Of a stretch of DNA of 64,000 nt, positions 25,386 to 34,042 are shown in pieces. The position numbers and the translations under genes were made by a program. Within the stretch, counting starts at the first letter, position 1. The number at the start of each line of letters is the position of its first letter. The notes under the pieces were generated by a model. It did no database searches, was not told where the DNA came from, and was given only the letters and a program-made list of their open reading frames with translations. The DNA is from RDXT01 sp033765305 (GTDB lineage Bacteria > Bacteroidota > Bacteroidia > J057): NCBI GenBank assembly GCA_033765305.1, contig JANRID010000044.1:1-64000 (forward strand). The letters are read 5' to 3'.

Positions 25386-28300
25386 ATGAGGGGTTTACGT
25401 TTACTTTTTACTGCGGCCTTCGGGCTGCTGTCTGTCTCATTGTCCGGACAGACCCTGCTTCAGTACGACTTTCTCGGCGCACCAGGCGATCAGGTCTCGA
25501 CCGCGCCCAGCAATGTCGCCGCCAACCTCACCGTCTCTAATATTTCCCGCGGGGCGGGGATTGCTGCGAATGCGGGGGGTAGTTCGATCAACTCGAACGG
25601 CTGGGCCGGGGGCGCAGCGCTGAACATTGCTAACAACGACTATTACACCTTTACGATCACGCCGAACCCCGGCTATACGGTCAGTCTGACCGAGTTTACG
25701 TTCAGCCAGTACCGGTCTAACACGGGACCTGTCAATTACGCTGTCCGCACCAGCGTGGATGCATTCGCAGCAGACGTGGTGACTGGAGCAACGAAAAACG
25801 GTGCTCCTGCCGTAACCATCGCAGTCAACCTGTCCGGAGCCTCATACCAGAACCTGAGCGCGGCAATCGAGATCCGCGTGTATGGCTTCAATTCGGGGGT
25901 AGGCACTTTCCGGATTACCAATACCGGTACAGGCAATGTAACACCAGGGGTTACGGTAACTGGGTCGGTCGCGCTGGCCGGTGGTGGCGGCTGCACGCTC
26001 GCACCCTCCGACTCGGCCAATGCGCCGGTATTCTCCGGTGTAGGCACGAATGCCCTGACCCTCAACTGGTCGCTGGCAGGGGCTGGTGTGGGCTCCAGCC
26101 GGATCCTCGTGGCCCGTGCCGGCGCGCCCGTGGCCGGCACGCCCAGCGACAGCACCACCTACGCCGCCAACGGCGCCTTCGGCACCGCCGGCACCGAGTT
26201 TACCGCACCCGGCGAGTTCGTCGTATTCAACAATACCGGCACGGGCGCCACGGTTACCGGCCTGACGCCCGGCACCGTGTATTACTTCGCGCTCTTCGAA
26301 TACAACTGCGCCGCAGGCTCCGAACTGTACTACGCCGCGCCGCTGGCAGCCCAGGATACGACCCTGCCCTCGAATGTGGTCCTTTCCGAAGGGTGCGAAG
26401 GCAGCACCAGCCTGGATCTGAGCTGGACATTCGGCGCAGGCGCCTACGACGGCGTAGTGGTCTTTGCACGGGAAGGCGCCATTCCCTCCGGCCCCGGCCT
26501 CGACGATGCCGACGACTATACCGGCGTCAATGCCAGCTACAGCCTCGCCGCAGACCTCGGCGCCAAGGGCCGGGTGGTGTACCGGGGCAATGGCACCGGC
26601 GTGACTGTTTCGGGCCTTACAACCGGAAGCTCCTATACCTTCGCCGCCTATACCTATGTCAATGCGGCCTCTTCCGTCTGGTCTTCAGGCACTACCACTT
26701 CCGAAACCATCGGCATCCCGAATGTGAGCAGCCTGGTTTCCCTGCCGGCCAATGCTGCCGTAGGGCTCACCTGGGCCACGCCTGCTGCCGGATGCTTCGA
26801 TGAAGTGCTGATCATCGCATCGGCCCTGAATACAGTCCCGCCGCCTTCGACGGGCACAACCGCCTCCGCCGTGTACGGAAGCGGCACTGCGGTCGGGGCG
26901 GGCTATGTGGTGTACAGCGGAACCGGGTCTTCGGTGAATGTGACCGGCCTGACCAACGGCACGCTCTATTATTTCAATGTGTACGTCCGCCGGGGGGCCG
27001 AGTGGAGCAGTGTGCAGCAGATCAGCGCAACGCCGCAGGATGTGACAGTGCTGCTGCCCGGCGATCTTGCGATCGTGGCCATCAATACCGACATCGGCGG
27101 CGGCGATGACGAAGTGTGCTTCGTGGCCTTCAAGGAAATTCTCCCCGGCACCAGCATCGACTTCACAGACAACGGCTACGAGCGCGTAAGCGCGGGCCTG
27201 TGGGGCGATACGGAAGGCACCATCCGCATGACCCGCACCGGGGCTGCCATTCCGGCGGGCACGGTGATCTGCATTCAGGGCTTCGGGAATGAAGATGCGG
27301 ATTTCGATGAGTTTACCTGCGGCGTATCCGACGATGCCGGCTGGAGCATCACCAGCCTCAACGGGGCGCTCTTCGACTTCAACCTCAACACGACTGACCA
27401 GATCCTCATCATGCAGAACGGCACCTGGACCAATCCCGCAGGTGCGCATGATGCTTCGTATTCGGGCAATGTGCTTTACGGCTGGACTGCGATTGGCTGG
27501 GAGGCGGCTCCCGGCTACGCCTCCACCTCCGGCAGCACCCTGTATCCGGGGCTGGACTGCTTCAATACCAATGTGCTGGGCAAGACCAATCCTTCCAGGG
27601 TCAAGTATGCTGGCCTGCTTACCGGCGCCAACCAGCGCACCTGGATCGACCGGATCAATACTGCCGCCGACTGGCAGGACTACGTATCGAATGCAGCCTA
27701 CACGGCGGGCGCCCCCAACTATGCAGGCAGCTGCGTAACCCTCAGCATTCTGGCAGGCGGTTTTTCGGCAGGCATCTGGACCGGGAATGCGAACATCAAC
27801 TGGTTCGACTGCAGCAACTGGGAAAATCTACGGGTGCCGGACGAAACGGTGAATGTGACGCTGCCGGCAGGCACGGCGTTTTCCGCTACCATCGATCCTG
27901 CTGCTGCGTTCTCGGACCGCTTCGGCGACTTGGCCGAATGCAACGACCTGACCATTGCCAACACCGCTTCGCTGAGCATGGCGCCGGCAGGCAGCCTGCT
28001 GGAAGTGCGCGGCGACTGGACCAACAGCAATGCTACAGATCTCTTCATCGAAGGCAGCGGAACGGTGCGTTTCCAGGGCGCGGCTACGCAATCCATCAGC
28101 AACGCCTCCGGCACGGAGCGCTTCGCTTCGCTCGCCGTCAATACCGGCGGCAGCCTGGTGCTGAATGCCCGGACCCAGGTGGTCAATGGAATCAGCCTGC
28201 TCGATGGCATCGTGCAGACCGCAGCCGGCAGCGAGCTGGTGCTGCTCGACAACACCACCGTCAGCGGTGCCAGCGATGCCAGCCACGTCTTCGGGCCGGT

Positions 28301-29282
28301 CCGCAAGGCGGGCGACGAAGCCTTTACCTTCCCGGTCGGCAGCGGTACGGCTCTTCGGCCCATCAGTATCGGCGCGGGTCCTGTTGGAGATGAGTTCGAG
28401 GCGGAATATGTGCAGGGTGATCCTTATGTAGAGGTTGGCAGCCTGCTCGTAGCCGATCTGGCCTTTATCAGCACCCTCGAATACTGGAACCTGAACCGCA
28501 CCGCCGGCACCGGGGCCCGCGCAGTGACGGCGACCTGGAACAGCGGCAGCCTGGTGACTACCCCTTCCACCGTCGTGGTGGCCCGCTACAACGGCACAGC
28601 ATGGGAGCAGGCCGGCGGCGACGGAGACGACGGCGGCTTTACCGGCACAGCCGCCGCAGGCAGCGTGACCTCGATCCCAGTGTCTGTCTTCAGCCCCTTC
28701 ACGCTCGGATCCCCGGATGCCACCAATATCTTCCCCGTCGAACTGCTGGACTTCAGCGCCGTGCCGAACGGCGCGGCGGTGCAGCTGGACTGGAACACGG
28801 CCCGCGAGGAGAATTTCGACCGCTTCATCATCGAGCGCAGCGCCGATGAAAACCTCTTCCTCCCCATCGGCGAGGTGAAGGGCATGGGCGGCGCCGGCAA
28901 GACCAGCTACCGCTTCACCGACGATGCGCCGCTGTCGGGCATCAGCTACTACCGCCTGCGCATGCTGGACCTCGACGGCAGCTTCCGCCGCTCCGATGTG
29001 CGGACGGTGAACTTCGGCCCTGCCGCTGCCCTCGCGCTGCTGCGCGTGACGCCCAACCCCGGCCAGGGGCAATATACCCTGAACCTGAGCCTGCCGCAGG
29101 CCGGCAAGCTGGAGCTGCAGGTGTTCTCGGCTGAGGGCCGCCTGGTGCTGCGCAGCGTGCGGGATGCCGCCGCCGGCGTGGCGGAGCTTCCGCTCGACCT
29201 CACGCAGCTGCCTGCCGGGGTGTACCAGCTCCGCGCCGGCATGCTGGGCGCCTATGCCACGCAGCGTGTTGTAAAGAATTAA
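25386..29282 (+). CDS. Large secreted T9SS protein with fibronectin-like and beta-helix-like regions
   Basis: 1,298 residues from the ATG at 25386 (signal peptide, cleavage near LSGQ). An N-terminal beta-sandwich of about 190 residues is followed by three or four fibronectin III-like repeats, each with a 'G-V/T-TGLTxGT-YYF' pattern (VTGLTPGTVYYF, VSGLTTGSSYTF, VTGLTNGTLYYF). Next is a lamin-tail-like domain (GDLAIVAINTD...EVCFVAFKEILPGTSIDFTDNGY), then an 'SNWENLRVPDETVNV' beta-helix-like region. The C-terminus is a T9SS type A sorting domain (VTPNPGQGQYTL...GVYQLRAG...VVKN). It is a cell-surface or released adhesin-like protein; no catalytic domain is recognised. Confidence 0.88.
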   Translation: MRGLRLLFTAAFGLLSVSLSGQTLLQYDFLGAPGDQVSTAPSNVAANLTVSNISRGAGIAANAGGSSINSNGWAGGAALNIANNDYYTFTITPNPGYTVSLTEFTFSQYRSNTGPVNYAVRTSVDAFAADVVTGATKNGAPAVTIAVNLSGASYQNLSAAIEIRVYGFNSGVGTFRITNTGTGNVTPGVTVTGSVALAGGGGCTLAPSDSANAPVFSGVGTNALTLNWSLAGAGVGSSRILVARAGAPVAGTPSDSTTYAANGAFGTAGTEFTAPGEFVVFNNTGTGATVTGLTPGTVYYFALFEYNCAAGSELYYAAPLAAQDTTLPSNVVLSEGCEGSTSLDLSWTFGAGAYDGVVVFAREGAIPSGPGLDDADDYTGVNASYSLAADLGAKGRVVYRGNGTGVTVSGLTTGSSYTFAAYTYVNAASSVWSSGTTTSETIGIPNVSSLVSLPANAAVGLTWATPAAGCFDEVLIIASALNTVPPPSTGTTASAVYGSGTAVGAGYVVYSGTGSSVNVTGLTNGTLYYFNVYVRRGAEWSSVQQISATPQDVTVLLPGDLAIVAINTDIGGGDDEVCFVAFKEILPGTSIDFTDNGYERVSAGLWGDTEGTIRMTRTGAAIPAGTVICIQGFGNEDADFDEFTCGVSDDAGWSITSLNGALFDFNLNTTDQILIMQNGTWTNPAGAHDASYSGNVLYGWTAIGWEAAPGYASTSGSTLYPGLDCFNTNVLGKTNPSRVKYAGLLTGANQRTWIDRINTAADWQDYVSNAAYTAGAPNYAGSCVTLSILAGGFSAGIWTGNANINWFDCSNWENLRVPDETVNVTLPAGTAFSATIDPAAAFSDRFGDLAECNDLTIANTASLSMAPAGSLLEVRGDWTNSNATDLFIEGSGTVRFQGAATQSISNASGTERFASLAVNTGGSLVLNARTQVVNGISLLDGIVQTAAGSELVLLDNTTVSGASDASHVFGPVRKAGDEAFTFPVGSGTALRPISIGAGPVGDEFEAEYVQGDPYVEVGSLLVADLAFISTLEYWNLNRTAGTGARAVTATWNSGSLVTTPSTVVVARYNGTAWEQAGGDGDDGGFTGTAAAGSVTSIPVSVFSPFTLGSPDATNIFPVELLDFSAVPNGAAVQLDWNTAREENFDRFIIERSADENLFLPIGEVKGMGGAGKTSYRFTDDAPLSGISYYRLRMLDLDGSFRRSDVRTVNFGPAAALALLRVTPNPGQGQYTLNLSLPQAGKLELQVFSAEGRLVLRSVRDAAAGVAELPLDLTQLPAGVYQLRAGMLGAYATQRVVKN

Positions 29283-29305
29283 TATTCAGTTGATTACCGT
29301 CCATG

Positions 29306-29339
29306 CCCAGCCCTCGTTCCGATCAGAACGAGGGCTGGG
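29306..29339 (+). terminator. Strong intrinsic terminator of the T9SS gene
   Basis: A 14-bp perfect stem (CCCAGCCCTCGTTC and complement), 6-base loop, followed by TATTTT. Confidence 0.9.
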
Positions 29340-29352
29340 TATTTTAAGAAGC

Positions 29353-29393
29353 CCGGTATTTCTGCCTTCGGCAGAAGCAGATACCGGATTTTT
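29353..29393 (+). terminator. Second tandem hairpin with T-run
   Basis: CCGGTAT (29353) pairs with ATACCGG (29381), and TTCTGCC pairs with GGCAGAA inside, with a 4-base bulge on one side. ATTTTTT follows. It is only 14 bp after the first terminator. Confidence 0.75.
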
Positions 29394-29465
29394 TCCGTAC
29401 ATTAGTCTTAGGGATTGGGCAACCAGTCCGTCCAAGATTCATACCGTCCTGTATTCTTACTTGTG

Positions 29466-29489
29466 GCCTTCCCGTGAAGATGGGAAGGC
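29466..29489. other. Third hairpin upstream of argC
   Basis: GCCTTCCC and GGGAAGGC form an 8-bp stem with an 8-base loop, about 50 bp before the argC -7 box. No T-run follows. It may be an operator or another remnant terminator. Confidence 0.4.
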
Positions 29490-29536
29490 TATTGTGCAAA
29501 ACAGGGGTGTATTCGCGGAGCTGTGCGGAGATTTGC

Positions 29537-29544
29537 TAGCTTTG
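29537..29544 (+). promoter_or_regulatory. -7 box TAGCTTTG of argC
   Basis: Exact TAnnTTTG match ending 19 bp before the argC ATG, implying a leader of only about a dozen nucleotides. Confidence 0.5.
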
Positions 29545-29563
29545 TTCCCCAATTCCGAACCCG

Positions 29564-30529
29564 ATGGTACGCGCTGGCATTCTGGGCGGCGCCGGCTACA
29601 CGGCCGGCGAGCTGATCCGCATCCTGCTCCGGCATCCCGGAGCGCAGCTTTCCTTTGTGCAGTCCGAAAGCCACGCGGGGCAGCCCCTCGCGCGCGTGCA
29701 CGGCGATCTGCTGGGGGAGACGGAGCTGCACTTCACCGGCACGCCGGACCGAGAGGCCGATGTGGTGTTTCTGTGCGCGGGCCACGGCAAAAGCCGGGCC
29801 CTGCTGGAGCGCTTCGCCTTCGCGCCGGAGGTCCGGATCATCGACCTGGGGAACGACTTCCGGCTGGCCTCGCCGGATCACAGGTTTGTGTACGGGCTGC
29901 CGGAGCTGCAGCGCGGAGCCATCCGCGCCGCGCACCGCATCGCCAATCCGGGCTGCTTTGCCACGGCCATCCAGCTGGCCCTGCTGCCGCTCGCGCAGGC
30001 AGGCCTGCTCCAGGACGAGGTGCACATCCAGGCCGTGACAGGCTCCACCGGTGCCGGGCAGCAGCCGGAGCCCACGACCCATTTCTCCTGGCGCAGCCAC
30101 AACCTGTCGGTGTACAAGCCATTCACCCACCAGCACCTGCCGGAGATCCGCCAGAGCCTGGCGCAGCTGCAGCCGGGCTTCGGTGCCGCGCTCAATTTCA
30201 TCCCCATCCGGGGCGACTTCACGCGGGGCATTTTCGCCTCCCTCTACCTGCGCTGCGGCCTGGAGGAAGATGCTGTCCGCGCACAGTATGCGCAGTACTA
30301 CGCCGGCCATCCGTTCACGGTGCTCAGCGGGGAGAATCCGCACCTCAAGCAGGTGGTGAATACCAACAAATGCATCCTGCATCTGGAGCGCCACGGCGAC
30401 AAGCTGCTCATCATCAGCATCCTCGATAACCTGCTCAAGGGTGCCTCGGGCCAGGCGGTGCAGAATATGAACCTGATGTTCGGCCAGCCCGAAGACAGCG
30501 GGCTCTGGCTGAAAGGCGCGGCGTTCTGA
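29564..30529 (+). CDS. argC: N-acetyl-gamma-glutamyl-phosphate reductase
   Basis: 321 residues. A Rossmann start GILGGAGYTAGELIRILLRHP precedes the catalytic Cys131 in ANPGCFATA; SGENPHLKQVVNTNKC and LDNLLKGASGQAVQNMNLM are typical of ArgC. It catalyses the third step of ornithine synthesis (NADPH reduction of the acyl-glutamyl phosphate; Bacteroidota may use succinylated intermediates). It usually lies right behind argG in this phylum, but here stands alone 15 kb away from the GNAT-argG pair, with its own promoter and terminator. Confidence 0.95.
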   Translation: MVRAGILGGAGYTAGELIRILLRHPGAQLSFVQSESHAGQPLARVHGDLLGETELHFTGTPDREADVVFLCAGHGKSRALLERFAFAPEVRIIDLGNDFRLASPDHRFVYGLPELQRGAIRAAHRIANPGCFATAIQLALLPLAQAGLLQDEVHIQAVTGSTGAGQQPEPTTHFSWRSHNLSVYKPFTHQHLPEIRQSLAQLQPGFGAALNFIPIRGDFTRGIFASLYLRCGLEEDAVRAQYAQYYAGHPFTVLSGENPHLKQVVNTNKCILHLERHGDKLLIISILDNLLKGASGQAVQNMNLMFGQPEDSGLWLKGAAF

Positions 30530-30544
30530 GCGGCATCAAACAAG

Positions 30545-30575
30545 ATGCCGCAGCAGGCGGGGCCTGCTGCGGCAT
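30545..30575. terminator. Bidirectional terminator after argC
   Basis: A perfect 14-bp stem (ATGCCGCAGCAGGC and complement) around GGG, between convergent genes. Confidence 0.85.
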
Positions 30576-30593
30576 GGCGGAAACTCCGGGCGG

Positions 30594-31745
30594 TCAGTAG
30601 TTGCGGTAAAACTCGCCGGTAAAGGTGGTCACCTGGCTGAAGATCGGCTTGGTGAACTCGATAAAGAGATCCTGGGGAAGGGGATTGGGCGCTTCGCGGC
30701 GTTTGGAAATGAAGCGCTTGTCGTCTTCGTCGAGGGCGCGCTCATCGCCATTGAAGAAGCCCCAGCGGTCGTAGTACACAAAGGTGCCGGGAAACTTGCG
30801 GTTGGAGATGAGGCTGCCGGTACGCCCGTCGATGATGCGGTAGTCGAGCAGGCCGCTGGAGGAAATCTCTTTCTGGAAGCGGTGCACCTCGGCCTTGACA
30901 GTGCCGTAGACATTGACCGTGCTGTCGCCGACGGTGGCTTTGCCGACGATGACGCTGTCGCGCTGGCGGTTGATGACGGTTTCCTTCACATAAGCCTGTC
31001 CCACCACGAAGTCGTCGAACATCATGCGGATGATCTGATCCGGCTCGCGGCGGAGCTGCCCGGCTTCCTTGGCGGAGTAGAAGCGCACGAAGGGGCTGAA
31101 CTGCTGGGAGCGGATGTATTCGATGATCTGATTTTCGAAGAATTCGTTGGTCAGCTGGAGGCTGCGGGAGTGCATGGGAATGGGCTCGATCTGGATATGG
31201 AGCGTTGCCCAGTCCTGGGCCTCGAACATCTTGGATTCGGCGTCGCGGAAGCCGGGGCGGAAGGCGAGGGCACGCTGGAAGTGCTCGTAGGCCATTTTAG
31301 CGCTTTCGCGGTCGCCCTGGCGGCCGAGTTCGAGGCGCTGCATGCCGAGGGCGTAGCGGGCCTCTGCGGATTTGAGCGTAGCGTCGTTGAACTCGGAGGT
31401 GAAATTGCGGGCATTGGGCAGGAGGCGCCGGGCTGCGGGCGCGCGCTGGATCTCGTTGTAGACGCGGTTGAGGGTTTCGTAGTATTCGGCGACGGTTTCC
31501 CAGCGGAGGGGATCGGAGCCGAGCTTGGCCGTGTTGATGCGCTCCTGGTAATACTCCAGCAGGGCGGGGTAGGCCGCTTCGAGGGTCTGGGAGGCCTTCT
31601 TGCTGTCGGGCGACCTGCGGAGGCGCTCGATGGAGTTGAACACAGCCGACTCGTAGTCGCCCTGTTCATAGGCTTTTTTGGTGGCTTTGCAGGCGCTCAG
31701 GGCAGCCAGGGCCATCAGGAGGAGAAGGGGGAGTAGACGTCTCAT
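30594..31745 (-). CDS. TPR-like lipoprotein of unknown function
   Basis: 383 residues. A lipoprotein signal (lipobox LSAC, Cys19) precedes a helical repeat region (AYEQGDYESAVFNSIERLRRSPDSKKA, and a later SAKMAYEHFQRALAFRPGFRDAESKM) typical of TPR-like folds, then a beta-rich C-terminal half. It is probably anchored to the outer membrane facing the periplasm. No functional partner is adjacent. A -7 box TATCTTCG lies at 31774-31781. Confidence 0.75.
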   Translation of the reverse strand: MRRLLPLLLLMALAALSACKATKKAYEQGDYESAVFNSIERLRRSPDSKKASQTLEAAYPALLEYYQERINTAKLGSDPLRWETVAEYYETLNRVYNEIQRAPAARRLLPNARNFTSEFNDATLKSAEARYALGMQRLELGRQGDRESAKMAYEHFQRALAFRPGFRDAESKMFEAQDWATLHIQIEPIPMHSRSLQLTNEFFENQIIEYIRSQQFSPFVRFYSAKEAGQLRREPDQIIRMMFDDFVVGQAYVKETVINRQRDSVIVGKATVGDSTVNVYGTVKAEVHRFQKEISSSGLLDYRIIDGRTGSLISNRKFPGTFVYYDRWGFFNGDERALDEDDKRFISKRREAPNPLPQDLFIEFTKPIFSQVTTFTGEFYRNY

Positions 31746-31773
31746 GGCAATCGGTGTGGTGGGGGTAACGGTA

Positions 31774-31781
31774 CGAAGATA
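31774..31781 (-). promoter_or_regulatory. -7 box TATCTTCG
   Basis: Matches the TATCTT(T/C)G form repeated in this genome; ends 28 bp before the lipoprotein start. Confidence 0.4.
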
Positions 31782-31933
31782 CGGCTTTTCCGGGCACCAG
31801 GCGCAGGGCCTGAAGGGCTCCGGAACTGCTGATCTATACCGGATCGGGGCCGGGGAGGTTGCGCAATGCTTTGCCGGAATGAGCAGGCGTGGAGGCTTCG
31901 GGGACAGGTGTGCCGGGCCCGGGAGCAGATGGG

Positions 31934-32317
31934 CTAGCCGACCAGTTCCTCAAACAGCTTGCGCGCGGTGGCATCGGGATCGCTGCTCAGGCCGGGGTGG
32001 GGGCGGGAGGTCTGGAGGATAGCGCTGCGCACGGCGGTGAGCCAGCGGAAGCGCTCGGGCAGGCTGAGGGCGGCGATGGGGCCGCAGGCGGGGTCGCCTT
32101 CGGCGATGCGGGCAAACACGCCGAGCTGCTGCCGCAGCAGATCCAGATCCAGGTCCGGAGCCAGGGCGAGGAGCCGGGCCTCGCGCACCTCGGAGAGCAC
32201 GCGGATGAAGCGTGCAGATTTGGAGAAGAGGATGATTCCGACGTTCAGAAACTCCTCCCGGTCCACCCGCGGCACGATCCGGATGACGGCATACTCATAT
32301 ACGTGCGGTGCGCGCAT
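31934..32317 (-). CDS. DUF3037 protein
   Basis: 127 residues from the ATG at 32317. Starts YEYAVIRIVPRVDREEFLNVGIILF, the hallmark of DUF3037, followed by a helical region. Its start codon lies inside the end of the upstream HipA-like kinase gene (23-bp overlap), so the two are translationally coupled. DUF3037 genes are commonly found next to such kinases; the activity of the pair is not established. Confidence 0.85.
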   Translation of the reverse strand: MRAPHVYEYAVIRIVPRVDREEFLNVGIILFSKSARFIRVLSEVREARLLALAPDLDLDLLRQQLGVFARIAEGDPACGPIAALSLPERFRWLTAVRSAILQTSRPHPGLSSDPDATARKLFEELVG

Positions 32318-33077
32318 GGAGGAGGTGTTGGGTGAATGCATCTGCATGCTGGAGCCGCAGGCTGAGGAAGCGGGCATAGCCGGCGCGGAGGGTTTCGGGA
32401 TCGAGGTCGGTGTCGTCCCATTGCAGCCAGCTGCCGGGGATGAGATCCGCAAGGGCCTGCAGGACGCCGCCCCCGAGGCGCTGGCGGCATTCCGCATCGG
32501 CTTCGGGTATCCGGCTGGCATAGGGGAGCAGCACGTGGTCCCGGATGGGGGCGAAAGGGCTGCGGGCCTGGGCCTCCAGGCTGTCCCAGGTATGGTGGAA
32601 GTACAGGGCTGCGCCGTGGTCGATGAGCCAGAGTTCGCGCTGCCAGAGGAGGAGGTTGGTGTTGCGGGCGCTGCGGTCGACGTTGGTGAGGAAGGCATCG
32701 AGCCACACGATGCGGGAGGCCAGCAGGGGATCGGGCTGGAAGAGGGCGGGGTCGAAGGCGGCGGCGCCGGGCAGGAAGGCCAGGGCGAGGTTGAGGCCCT
32801 GGCTGGCGGCGAGCAGGTCCTGGATTTCTTCGTCGCCTTCGGCCTGGCCGAAGGCGGGGTCGAGCTGGGCGAAGACCAGCTCCGGCACCGGGAGGCCGAG
32901 GCAGCGGGCGGCTTCGCCGCCGAGGAGTTCGGCGATCAGGGCGCGGGCGCCATGCCCGGAGCCCCTGAATTTGAGGACATATTTCCGCCCGTCGTCTGCA
33001 TCCATGAGGGCGGGCAGGGAGCCGCCTTCGCGCAGGGGGGTAATATAGCGGGTGGCCTGTACGGTCCGGAGCTGCAT
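32295..33077 (-). CDS. HipA-like kinase-fold protein
   Basis: 260 residues from the ATG at 33077, chosen because the -7 box TATCTTTG is only 18 bp further upstream. Features of the HipA/PI4K-like kinase fold: GGSLPALMDADDGRKYVLKFRGSG (nucleotide-binding strand with Lys), then DAFLTNVDRSARNTNLLL (catalytic Asp and metal-binding Asn) and LIDHGAAL (DxG-type metal motif). It is smaller than true HipA (about 440) and lacks an HTH antitoxin partner. It is paired with DUF3037 instead of a HipB gene, so a classic toxin-antitoxin role is doubtful. Confidence 0.8.
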   Translation of the reverse strand: MQLRTVQATRYITPLREGGSLPALMDADDGRKYVLKFRGSGHGARALIAELLGGEAARCLGLPVPELVFAQLDPAFGQAEGDEEIQDLLAASQGLNLALAFLPGAAAFDPALFQPDPLLASRIVWLDAFLTNVDRSARNTNLLLWQRELWLIDHGAALYFHHTWDSLEAQARSPFAPIRDHVLLPYASRIPEADAECRQRLGGGVLQALADLIPGSWLQWDDTDLDPETLRAGYARFLSLRLQHADAFTQHLLHARTARI

Positions 33078-33095
33078 GGAAAGGGAACTATGGGG

Positions 33096-33103
33096 CAAAG
33101 ATA
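33096..33103 (-). promoter_or_regulatory. -7 box TATCTTTG for the HipA-like/DUF3037 pair
   Basis: Exact TAnnTTTG match on the minus strand, ending 18 bp before the kinase start. Confidence 0.5.
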
Positions 33104-33289
33104 CGGATTTCTCCGCTGCGGCATCGGTGCGGCACGCCTGCGTAAGCTCCCGGCACCGCGTGCCATCCGCAGGCCCAACCTGCGGCCGCCTGCGCCGTAT
33201 AAGTCGGACCCGGATCCGATGCATTCCCCCTCACGATCCCCGCTATGGACCATCATTGTCTGGATTGCATGGAAATGGAAGCCTGCCGT

Positions 33290-33880
33290 ATGACCCGGAT
33301 TCCCTTGACCCCGAACAAGTTCCCGTCCCCTGCCGCTGCCGGGCGCTGCATCCGCCGGTTTGCGGTGATGGTCTTCCTGCCGCTGCTTGCCGCCTGCGGA
33401 AACGGCCCGAAAGCCCCCGGCCCCCAGGCTGAACATGCCGCCGATGAGGACTGCGTGTTTGATGAGTCCTATATATATGCCAATCCGGTATTCTCCGGCG
33501 GGCCTGCAGCATGCAGCACGTGGGATTCCGTCCAGCGCCGCTATACGGCCCTGACGGAGCGGCAGGAGATGCTGAGCGTTGCCTTTTGGGCATGCAGGGA
33601 ACTGGCGATGGATGCCGCCCTGTATCTCCCGTACGGGGCGCCGGAAGCCGACCGACTGCAGGCAGGCATCGAAGCACTGGCAGCCAGGGTGCTTCAGGCC
33701 GAAGACCAGCAAAGCCTGGTGCAGGCAGCCAGGCGCAGCCTGCAGTCCCGGGAGACCGGCACGCAGCAGCAGACGGTGTACCGGATCGAGGTTCCATCCT
33801 CGTTTTACGATGATTTTTTCGTGGAATATCTGATATGGTCCGATCAGGCTCTCATCCGTATCTACTATATCAAAACGTAG
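33290..33880 (+). CDS. Lipoprotein of unknown function
   Basis: 196 residues from the ATG at 33290 (a start at 33245 is also open). Hydrophobic segment FAVMVFLPLLAAC contains a lipobox; the mature part is a helical region with many Ala/Gln and a C-terminal strand pair (TVYRIEVPSSFYDDFFVEYLIWSD). No family recognised. It lies between the HipA-like pair (divergent) and the dioxygenase gene. Confidence 0.6.
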   Translation: MTRIPLTPNKFPSPAAAGRCIRRFAVMVFLPLLAACGNGPKAPGPQAEHAADEDCVFDESYIYANPVFSGGPAACSTWDSVQRRYTALTERQEMLSVAFWACRELAMDAALYLPYGAPEADRLQAGIEALAARVLQAEDQQSLVQAARRSLQSRETGTQQQTVYRIEVPSSFYDDFFVEYLIWSDQALIRIYYIKT

Positions 33881-34042
33881 CATGCCGGATGGCCGCAGCT
33901 CGCCTGCCCTGCTTCAGCACGCGCCCAGCCCCGTGGCCGGATGCCTGATGCCGGCTCCTGCCGCTGCTTGCAATTGCGCTGCATCCCGCGTTACTTGCAT
34001 ATGCCGGACCTGAACGCGCCCGCTTCCTGCAACTGCCTGTAC

